Assembly: GCA_964474375.1 (NCBI GenBank)
Contig: CAYYSG010000023.1
Coordinates: 1-10,336, forward strand
DNA length: 10,336 nt
Direction: 5' to 3'
From: 2-01-FULL-33-17 sp964474375
GTDB lineage: Bacteria; Patescibacteriota; Minisyncoccia; Phycocordibacterales; UBA9973
Both the position numbers and the translations under genes were made by a program. A model generated the notes under the pieces. The model saw only the letters and a program-made list of their open reading frames with translations. It searched no databases and had not been told where the DNA came from. This document shows, piece by piece, positions 5,089-10,336 of the stretch. Position 1 is the first letter of the stretch. Each line of letters opens with the position of its first letter.

Positions 5089-6012
5089 ATGAATAAAACA
5101 TTATTTAAAAGAGTGCTAAAATCAGGTCTTAGTTTAATAAAACGTAGTGGAATGCTGGCGGCATCTTCTATTGCGGTTACAGTTGTTACATTGACTGTAA
5201 TACTAGGGTTATTCTTTACTCAGGCACTACTAGATGCATCACTCCGCGCTATTGAATCCAGAGTCGATGTAACTATGTACATCGCTGAAAATACCGAAGA
5301 CATAACCATCGAAATGCTTCAGAATGAGCTAGAATCAATGCCCGAAGTCGCTAGTGTAGAATATATTTCTAAAGAGGAAGCTTTGGTTATGTTCCGTGAA
5401 CGTCATATTAACGATGAACTAACATTGCAGGCGTTAGACGAAGTCGGTGTTAATCCACTACCAGCATCATTTGTGATTCACGCAAAAGACACGGCTCAAT
5501 ATGAAAACATCATTAATTCGTTAGAGCAAAATTCAACTTTTCTAGAAGAAAATAAATCATTCATTACCAAAGTTAACTTTAGTCGCAACAAAGAAATAAT
5601 CGACCGTATACTGGTACTGCGCGATGGAGTTCAAAAATTCGGTTATACTTTGACTTTGATATTCATTATTATTGCCATACTTGTTACATTTAATACAGTC
5701 AAGCTTTCTACTTTTACAATGAAAGATGAAATTGAAGTCATGCGACTAGTCGGAGCTAATAGTTCGTATGTCCGTGGTCCATTTATCATAGCTCAAATAG
5801 TTTATAGTTTAATCGCTGCTCTTATAACACTAGTGTTATTCCTGGGTATTACTTATTTACTTAAAGATTCTTTAACTGTATTTTTTGGTGTTGATTTGTT
5901 TGTTTATTATATAAATAACATACTGGAAATCACAGCACTGGTTGTATTCTCCGGGGTACTGCTGGGTAGTGTGTCCAGTTTTGCATCTGTGTCTAAATAT
6001 TTAAAGAAATAA
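5089..6012 (+). CDS. ftsX: Cell-division protein FtsX
   Basis: This is the membrane partner of FtsE, which passes ATP-driven changes through the membrane to cell-wall hydrolases or their activators. Four membrane segments are visible at about residues 22-45, 184-204, 232-257 and 279-300, with an extracellular domain of about 135 residues between the first two, including the family motif NPLPASF (122-128). The cytoplasmic EIEVMRLVGA (214-223) is the conserved FtsX coupling region. The 307-aa length is normal. It starts 21 bp after ftsE behind an AATC tetranucleotide repeat without a Shine-Dalgarno. pyrG follows with a 2-base gap. Confidence 0.95.
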   Translation: MNKTLFKRVLKSGLSLIKRSGMLAASSIAVTVVTLTVILGLFFTQALLDASLRAIESRVDVTMYIAENTEDITIEMLQNELESMPEVASVEYISKEEALVMFRERHINDELTLQALDEVGVNPLPASFVIHAKDTAQYENIINSLEQNSTFLEENKSFITKVNFSRNKEIIDRILVLRDGVQKFGYTLTLIFIIIAILVTFNTVKLSTFTMKDEIEVMRLVGANSSYVRGPFIIAQIVYSLIAALITLVLFLGITYLLKDSLTVFFGVDLFVYYINNILEITALVVFSGVLLGSVSSFASVSKYLKK

Positions 6013-6014
6013 AA

Positions 6015-7709
6015 ATGCTTAAAAAAATCCATTCCCAAAACACTGTTTATATATTTGTTGTCGGAGGTGTAATCTCTGGAGTGGGTAAAGGAGTCGCTGC
6101 TAGCTCAATAGCTAAAATACTGCAAGATCGTGGTCAGTCTGTGACTGCTATTAAAATCGACCCATATATCAACGTTGATGCTGGTACGATGAACCCAGTT
6201 GAGCATGGTGAAGTCTTTGTATTAAATGACGGTTACGAAACCGACCAGGACATGGGGAACTATGAAAGATTTTTAAACAAAGACATAAGTAGCGAAAACT
6301 ACATGACTACTGGCCGAGTCTATAAATCTGTAATCGAAAAAGAAAGGTCAATGTACTACAAAGGCAAATGTGTAGAAGTTGTCCCGCATATACCGCTAGA
6401 AGTAATTGAACGCATCGAAAATGCTGGCAAGAAAGATAATGCGAATGTTGTAGTTGTTGAAATTGGTGGTACTGTAGGGGAATACCAAAACATGCTTTTC
6501 TTAGAAGCTGCCCGTATGATGAAAACAAAATATCCTAAAAACGTATTCTTTGTTATGGTTTCATATTTACCTACACCTGGTACTCTGGGTGAAATGAAAA
6601 CCAAGCCTACTCAAAATGCGGTTCGGACTTTGAATGCTTCTGGTATTCAGCCGGATATTATAATTGCTCGTTCAAAAGAAAAAATGGATGACACTCGTAA
6701 AGAAAAGCTATCTATTTTTTGTAACATTCCAGCTAATAGGGTTATTTCCGCACCGGATGTCCGTAGTATATATGACATACCTCAGAATTTTGAAAAGGAA
6801 GGCTTGTCTGACACAATTTGCGAAACACTAAACCTGACTTGCCCAATTTCGCATAAGATAGGTAGCAAAGCTTGGAATAGTTTTGTTTTGAAAACTAAAA
6901 ATTCTAAAAAAGAATTAAACATAGCATTGGTTGGTAAATATTTTAATAGTGGGGATTTTGTTTTAGCGGATGCTTATTTGTCAGTTATCGAGGCTATAAA
7001 ATATTCGGCATACTCTTTAGGCATGAAGCCAGTTTTGACTTGGATAAATGCTACCAAATATGAAAATGACCCAAAGCAAGTTAAAGAATTATCTAAATAC
7101 GATGGTGTTATTGTGCCAGGTGGTTTCGGTACTCGTGGTATAGAAGGTAAAATCAAAGCCATTGAATATGTTCGTAAAAACAAAATCCCATACTTGGGGC
7201 TTTGTTACGGTATGCAACTAGCAGTTATAGAATATTCTAGAAATGTTTTGGGTCTCAAGGATGCAAATACACTAGAGATAGATCCAAAATCTAAAAACCT
7301 GGTTGTAACTATAATGGAAGACCAAAAGCAAAAAATAAAAGATGGCAAAATGGGTGGAACAATGAGGCTAGGTGCCTATCCGGCATCTATAGCTAAATCA
7401 ACACTAGCATGGAACGCTTATGTTTCGTCAGGTAAAATCAAAAAGAACGACAAATCTGCCGTAGTGCAAGAAAGACATCGTCATCGTTACGAAGTAAACA
7501 ATGACTATGTTGAAAGATTAGAAAAATCTGGAATGATTTTTTCAGGTAAATCCCCAGACGGGAAGTTGTGTGAAATAGTTGAACTAAATAAATCAGTGCA
7601 TCCATTCTTTATGGCTTGCCAATTCCATCCTGAATTTTTAGCACGACCACTGGACCCACATCCTTTGTTTACGGCTTTTTGTAAAACAGCCAAAAATAAA
7701 AAGCGTTAA
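6015..7709 (+). CDS. pyrG: CTP synthase (glutamine hydrolysing)
   Basis: The enzyme makes CTP from UTP, ATP and glutamine in the cytosol. The N-terminal synthetase domain (about 1-290) has the P-loop SGVGKG (21-26; most bacteria have SxLGKG), the DPYINVDAGTMNPVEHGEVF stretch (49-68) and EIGGTVGEYQN (149-159; E. coli-type enzymes have GGTVGDIES). The class I glutamine amidotransferase domain (about 300-560) has the nucleophile C397 in GLCYGMQ, with H538 and E540 in FHPEF completing the triad, so ammonia production should be intact. At 564 aa it is slightly longer than usual, with a 10-residue N-terminal extension. It starts 2 bases after the ftsX stop and is probably cotranscribed and translationally coupled. 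Its stop codon lies inside the terminator stem. Confidence 0.97.
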   Translation: MLKKIHSQNTVYIFVVGGVISGVGKGVAASSIAKILQDRGQSVTAIKIDPYINVDAGTMNPVEHGEVFVLNDGYETDQDMGNYERFLNKDISSENYMTTGRVYKSVIEKERSMYYKGKCVEVVPHIPLEVIERIENAGKKDNANVVVVEIGGTVGEYQNMLFLEAARMMKTKYPKNVFFVMVSYLPTPGTLGEMKTKPTQNAVRTLNASGIQPDIIIARSKEKMDDTRKEKLSIFCNIPANRVISAPDVRSIYDIPQNFEKEGLSDTICETLNLTCPISHKIGSKAWNSFVLKTKNSKKELNIALVGKYFNSGDFVLADAYLSVIEAIKYSAYSLGMKPVLTWINATKYENDPKQVKELSKYDGVIVPGGFGTRGIEGKIKAIEYVRKNKIPYLGLCYGMQLAVIEYSRNVLGLKDANTLEIDPKSKNLVVTIMEDQKQKIKDGKMGGTMRLGAYPASIAKSTLAWNAYVSSGKIKKNDKSAVVQERHRHRYEVNNDYVERLEKSGMIFSGKSPDGKLCEIVELNKSVHPFFMACQFHPEFLARPLDPHPLFTAFCKTAKNKKR

Positions 7710-7728
7710 TTAAACGCTTTTTATTTTT
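7698..7728. terminator. Bidirectional terminator overlapping the pyrG stop
   Basis: AAAAAGCGTT (7698-7707) pairs with AACGCTTTTT (7713-7722), loop AATTA, with T-rich flanks on both strands. The pyrG stop TAA (7707-7709) is inside the hairpin. It serves both pyrG and the convergent LOG-family gene. Confidence 0.88.
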
Positions 7729-8472
7729 TTATTGAATACTGTTTTCTATCGGGTTGGCAGCATTTTTTATATCTATTGCTGCAGCCATTTCTAACACTGT
7801 TTCGATATCGTCAGTTATGACGTATAGTTTTCTGTCTTCGTGGGATATTGTGCCGTATTTGTCAGCTAGGTTTTCCTTGATTACTTTGTCCAGTGGGTTC
7901 CAGAATTCGCTACCAAAAAGAACCACTGGGATTTTTTTCATTTTGTTTGTCTGCATTAGGGTTAGGACTTCGAACAATTCGTCGAATGTACCGAAACCTC
8001 CAGGACAATAAATAGCTATTTCTGTGGAATATCTTAAGGCTACTTTTCTAGTAAAGAAGTAATAAAAAGGAATGATGTTCGTTACGTATTTGTTAGTATG
8101 TTGTTCTTTTGGTATGCGAATAGTTGCGCCTATGGCTGTGCCACCTGCACGGTGGGCGCCACGGTTACCGGCTTCCATTATTCCGCCGCCGCCACCAGTT
8201 AGTACTGCGTAGCCTAAATCTTTAGCCAAAGCATAAGATAATTTTTCTACAGCTATGTAGTTTGGGTCGTCTTCACTGAGTCTGGCTGACCCGTAGATTG
8301 TAGCTATACGTGAGAATTTTTGCAGGGCATCGATTCCTTGGCGAAGCTCTTCGGATAATTGACAAAGCTCGATCATTTCGCCGTTTTTACCATAGCGTAG
8401 TTCGCAAGCGTTAAGAATGTCACCTAGTGTTAAAAGTCCACCACCCTGAATAATATGTTTATCTGAATCCAT
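7729..8472 (-). CDS. LOG-family (TIGR00730-like) Rossmann-fold protein
   Basis: Members of this family, once annotated as lysine decarboxylases, hydrolyse nucleoside 5'-monophosphates with release of the base (cytokinin phosphoribohydrolase in plants and actinobacteria); the bacterial substrate is often unknown. The signature P157-GGFGT-162 followed by D164-E165 forms the phosphate-binding and catalytic site, and the glycine-rich TGGGGGIMEAGNRGA (92-106) is the second conserved block. IATIYGSAR (57-64) opens the Rossmann fold. It is 247 aa, with an N-terminal extension of about 55 residues before the fold. It starts from a -10 box seven bases before the ATG (leaderless). It is convergent with pyrG and divergent from the CxxC gene. 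Confidence 0.9.
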   Translation of the reverse strand: MDSDKHIIQGGGLLTLGDILNACELRYGKNGEMIELCQLSEELRQGIDALQKFSRIATIYGSARLSEDDPNYIAVEKLSYALAKDLGYAVLTGGGGGIMEAGNRGAHRAGGTAIGATIRIPKEQHTNKYVTNIIPFYYFFTRKVALRYSTEIAIYCPGGFGTFDELFEVLTLMQTNKMKKIPVVLFGSEFWNPLDKVIKENLADKYGTISHEDRKLYVITDDIETVLEMAAAIDIKNAANPIENSIQ

Positions 8473-8478
8473 GTTGAT

Positions 8479-8487
8479 ATTATAACA
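8479..8487 (-). promoter_or_regulatory. Extended -10, leaderless start of the LOG-family gene
   Basis: TGT TATAAT on the minus strand, six bases (ATCAAC), then the ATG at 8472. This is the same geometry as at 450, 3119, 3466 and 4372. Confidence 0.68.
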
Positions 8488-8557
8488 TATGGATTAAATA
8501 CTGCTTTCCACAGGTATTTTTAAAATAGGGTAGTGAAGCACCTCTAGACTAAAAAGC

Positions 8558-8586
8558 TTGCTATTTTTAAGAAATAGTGATATAAT
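8558..8586 (+). promoter_or_regulatory. Promoter of the CxxC protein gene
   Basis: TTGCTA (8558-8563), 17 bases, TATAAT (8581-8586) with a TGA extended -10 (8578-8580). The predicted start near 8593 leaves a leader of about 22 A-rich bases with no clear Shine-Dalgarno. Confidence 0.75.
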
Positions 8587-8614
8587 GTACTTATAGTAAT
8601 TAACTAAAGTAAAA

Positions 8615-9202
8615 ATGAAAGATTTCAAAAGAGGCGGTTCGTTTGGTGGCGGTAAAAAGTTCGGTGGCGACAGAGGCGGTAATCGCGGTGGTTCAAGTTT
8701 CGGTGGTAATAGATCTCGTCCATCATTTGGCGAAGATAGACCTATGCACAAAGCAGTGTGTGATGATTGTGGTAAGACTTGTGAAGTCCCATTTCGTCCT
8801 ACTGGTGACAAGCCAATATTCTGTAATGACTGTTTCTCTGGTAAAAGAGACGGGGACAGCAAACGTGATTTTGGTGGCGACAGAGGCGGCAACCGCGGAG
8901 GTAATCGTGAATTCAGTAAACCATCATTTAGTTCTGCTCCAAGATCAGATGCAGGCAAAGACCCACGTATCGATGAACTAAAAAGACAAATAGATTCAAT
9001 GAACACAAAGCTAGATACTCTTATGGGTATGATGAAGTCAGCTCCTGCGAAGGAAGACAAATCTACACTAAAGTCAGTTGTAGCCAAAGCTACAAAAGAA
9101 TCAGCTCCTAAAAAAGTAACTACAAAAACTGCTACAAAAAAAGCTTCAGCTAGTACAAAAAAAGCTCCAGCAAAAAAGAAAGCAGTAACTAAAAAGAAAT
9201 AA
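8615..9202 (+). CDS. CxxC-x17-CxxC zinc-binding domain protein with RGG-like and Lys/Ala-rich regions
   Basis: Four parts can be read. Residues 1-43 are Gly/Arg/Phe-rich and disordered. Residues 44-77 hold a predicted zinc site, C49-DD-C52 and C70-ND-C73, with exactly 17 residues between the pairs, matching the CxxC-x17-CxxC family common in CPR genomes; C56 is an extra Cys. Residues 80-115 repeat the Gly/Arg linker. Residues 117-141 form a short coiled-coil-like helix, probably for oligomerisation. Residues 150-195 are a Lys/Ala/Thr histone-H1-like tail ending in KKK. The make-up suggests a nucleic-acid-binding protein, RNA or DNA undecided; function is not established. Own promoter and terminator, so monocistronic. 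The Gly-rich linkers resemble the helicase N-terminus. Confidence 0.88.
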   Translation: MKDFKRGGSFGGGKKFGGDRGGNRGGSSFGGNRSRPSFGEDRPMHKAVCDDCGKTCEVPFRPTGDKPIFCNDCFSGKRDGDSKRDFGGDRGGNRGGNREFSKPSFSSAPRSDAGKDPRIDELKRQIDSMNTKLDTLMGMMKSAPAKEDKSTLKSVVAKATKESAPKKVTTKTATKKASASTKKAPAKKKAVTKKK

Positions 9203-9215
9203 TTTATTTCTAATT

Positions 9216-9251
9216 ACAAAAAAGTCACTACAATAGTAGTGACTTTTTTGT
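9216..9251. terminator. Bidirectional intrinsic terminator
   Basis: A perfect 16-bp stem (9216-9231 with 9236-9251), loop AATA, with A-run and T-run on the two sides. It ends the CxxC gene and, on the other strand, the SDR-like gene that stops at 9261. Confidence 0.92.
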
Positions 9252-9260
9252 ATGTATTTT

Positions 9261-9890
9261 TTATTTTGAAACCACTGGCATTTTGTGAATGAATCTTTGG
9301 TCGTCAATTAAATCAACCAAGACTCTTGCGACTTTTTTCCTGCTGGTTGGTAATTCGGCTGGGCCACTTTCACTCAGGTTGTAGTTTTTAAATGATTTGT
9401 CGGATTTGCTGAGTTTTAGTACTCGAACAATGGTCCAGTCTAGGTTAGAATTTTGTAAAATTTTTGCATGCTCTATGCCGTCCGTGACTCTTTTTGGGTC
9501 GACTATTTTTACAGCGATGTTTAGGATTTTGTCTATTATGGATGGGGTGTCGCCATTATTACGTACACCGGTGCCAGTTAGACTTAGGATTCTTTTTATA
9601 CCGTATTCTTGCATTGATTTTACGATATTCGTTATGCCTTTTGTTTGCATGAGTGGGTCGGAATTTTTTATATGGCCAATAGTGCTGATGACAGCATTTG
9701 ATCCGCTAATAGCGTTATGAACATCGTCATAATTAAGAACACTACCTTGGACAATTTTTATATTATCCGGAAGATGTTTTTTCGAGTTTTCATTATATAC
9801 AAAAGCTGTAACACTGTAGCCTTTGTCTTTTAAATAACGCACTACTTCTATCCCGGTTCTACCATCTGCTCCAAATACACAAATATTCAT
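9261..9890 (-). CDS. NAD(P)-binding atypical SDR family protein
   Basis: A 209-aa Rossmann-fold protein. The N-terminal GADGRTG (7-13) is the GxxGxxG dinucleotide-binding loop of atypical short-chain dehydrogenases; VQGSVLNYDDV (47-57) and VISTIG (67-72) follow the NmrA/SDR_a5 pattern. The central SLTGTG (103-108) lies where the active site would be, but the classical YxxxK is not seen, so it may be a redox sensor or an isomerase or reductase of unknown substrate. It has no signal or membrane segment. A minus-strand -10 at 9918-9926 gives a leader of about 21 bases. It lies downstream of tRNA-Gln in the same direction. Confidence 0.85.
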   Translation of the reverse strand: MNICVFGADGRTGIEVVRYLKDKGYSVTAFVYNENSKKHLPDNIKIVQGSVLNYDDVHNAISGSNAVISTIGHIKNSDPLMQTKGITNIVKSMQEYGIKRILSLTGTGVRNNGDTPSIIDKILNIAVKIVDPKRVTDGIEHAKILQNSNLDWTIVRVLKLSKSDKSFKNYNLSESGPAELPTSRKKVARVLVDLIDDQRFIHKMPVVSK

Positions 9891-9917
9891 AAATCATTGT
9901 TTAGCTTATATGAATAC

Positions 9918-9926
9918 ATTGTAGCA
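9918..9926 (-). promoter_or_regulatory. Extended -10 of the SDR-like gene
   Basis: TGC TACAAT on the minus strand, 27 bases before the ATG, with no obvious -35. Read-through from tRNA-Gln is also possible since no terminator lies between. Confidence 0.5.
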
Positions 9927-9956
9927 TTTTGATAGGGGTACAGTGGTATTTTTTTG

Positions 9957-10027
9957 CTGCCTGACAGGGACTCGAACCCCAATTAACGGATTCAGAGTCC
10001 GCTGTCCTACCATTAGACGATCAGGCA
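9957..10027 (-). tRNA. tRNA-Gln (CTG)
   Basis: The cloverleaf has acceptor TGCCTGA/TCAGGCA with the U1-A72 pair typical of tRNA-Gln, anticodon arm GCGGA-CTCTGAA-TCCGT (anticodon CTG), T-loop TTCGAGT and discriminator G. Two wobble pairs sit at the base of the T-stem. No CCA is encoded. Unlike tRNA-Met and tRNA-Thr it has no copied 3' end downstream. A -10-like TACAAT at 10035-10040 would start transcription almost at the tRNA 5' end. Confidence 0.93.
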
Positions 10028-10214
10028 ATATTGTATTGTAGTTAAAATTTATTTAAGAAATTTTCGACCAGCCTCGTATGGCGCTATATTTTAGACAGGT
10101 CAGGCAATATACTTTACTACTGTAGTAATATAACACATTTTGGGTATTTTTCAATGCATACATTAGTAGGCGTTTTATAATATAATTAGGTCATATTATT
10201 ATTTATTAATTCAT
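10028..10214. other. Intergenic region between tRNA-Gln and the secreted protein gene
   Basis: No open frame is supported. It holds an 11-base direct repeat TCAGGCAATAT (10021-10031, overlapping the tRNA-Gln 5' end, and 10100-10110), a dyad TTACTAC-T-GTAGTAA (10114-10128) that could be an operator, and overlapping TATAAT hexamers (10176-10181 and 10181-10186) that could start the downstream plus-strand gene with a leader of about 25-30 bases. Confidence 0.5.
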
Positions 10215-10336
10215 ATGAAATTTATTAGAAATATCTCCATAGCTCTAGCTCTTATCCTAACTGTCACGCTTGGCTTCAATACTGCCATCGCCGCAACCTG
10301 CGCTGACATAGGTCTAACTCGTACTCTAAGGCAGGG
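10215..10336 (+). CDS. Secreted protein, N-terminal part (gene runs off the window)
   Basis: Forty codons are visible. A positively charged start (MKFIRN), a hydrophobic core (residues 7-20) and an AIA-A site near residues 25-28 make a clear Sec signal peptide. The mature start, ATCADIGLTRTLRQG, resembles the beginning of secreted CPR proteins with a peptidoglycan-binding domain 1 (typically L-x-x-G-S-x-G-x-D-V). This is a resemblance from very few residues, so the product remains tentative. Confidence 0.7.
   Translation, partial: MKFIRNISIALALILTVTLGFNTAIAATCADIGLTRTLRQ

Noticed and set aside
8494..9087. Long minus-strand open frame opposite the CxxC gene
   Set aside because: It is Pro/Leu-rich because it is the complement of Gly/Arg/Lys codons, covers the CxxC promoter, and has no promoter of its own; the plus-strand frame has a clear domain and signals.

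Overview
The window looks like a piece of chromosome from a Patescibacteria (Candidate Phyla Radiation, Parcubacteria-like) bacterium. This is inferred from gene content and style: a very short release factor 2, an FtsEX pair next to CTP synthase, a CxxC-x17-CxxC protein with Arg/Gly-rich linkers, A+T-rich intergenic DNA, four tRNA genes without an encoded CCA, almost no Shine-Dalgarno sequences, and a final signal-peptide protein whose first mature residues resemble secreted CPR proteins with a peptidoglycan-binding domain. RF2 is present and TGA ends prfB, so TGA is a stop codon here, unlike in Gracilibacteria and Absconditabacteria.

Layout. Positions 1-360 hold tRNA-Met and tRNA-fMet on the minus strand, with a structured tail (E1) after tRNA-Met. 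Positions 450-1301 encode a D-Ala-D-Ala carboxypeptidase-like protein (plus). Positions 1302-1476 hold a promoter and a structured leader for a DEAD-box helicase (1477-2784, plus), which ends at a two-way terminator facing a small unknown gene (2829-3119, minus). Positions 3182-3365 hold tRNA-Thr (minus) and a second structured tail (E2) homologous to E1. Positions 3466-7709 form a plus-strand cluster prfB-ftsE-ftsX-pyrG, ended by a two-way terminator shared with a convergent LOG-family gene (7729-8472, minus). A CxxC-x17-CxxC protein (8615-9202, plus) converges on an NAD(P)-binding SDR-like gene (9261-9890, minus), again across a two-way terminator. tRNA-Gln (minus) and the start of a secreted protein (10215 onward, plus) close the window.

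How the genes work together. prfB, pyrG, the tRNAs and the helicase serve translation, nucleotide supply and RNA remodelling. FtsEX and the carboxypeptidase serve cell-wall remodelling at division, and the last, partial gene may also be envelope-directed. The helicase and the CxxC protein both carry Gly/Arg/Phe-rich disordered segments and may share RNA-binding or cold-response roles (inference).

Two signals stand out. First, directly downstream of two unrelated tRNA genes (Met and Thr) lie homologous elements of 111-132 bp. Each ends in an 18-bp copy of its own host tRNA's 3' end (nucleotides 57-74) and also carries a reverse complement of that tRNA's T-arm. Their internal hairpins are conserved in shape with compensatory changes. 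This looks like either a tiny tRNA-targeting mobile element or a structured tRNA-trailer RNA or switch. Second, five of the eleven protein genes share the arrangement -10 hexamer, six bases, ATG, which predicts leaderless mRNAs.
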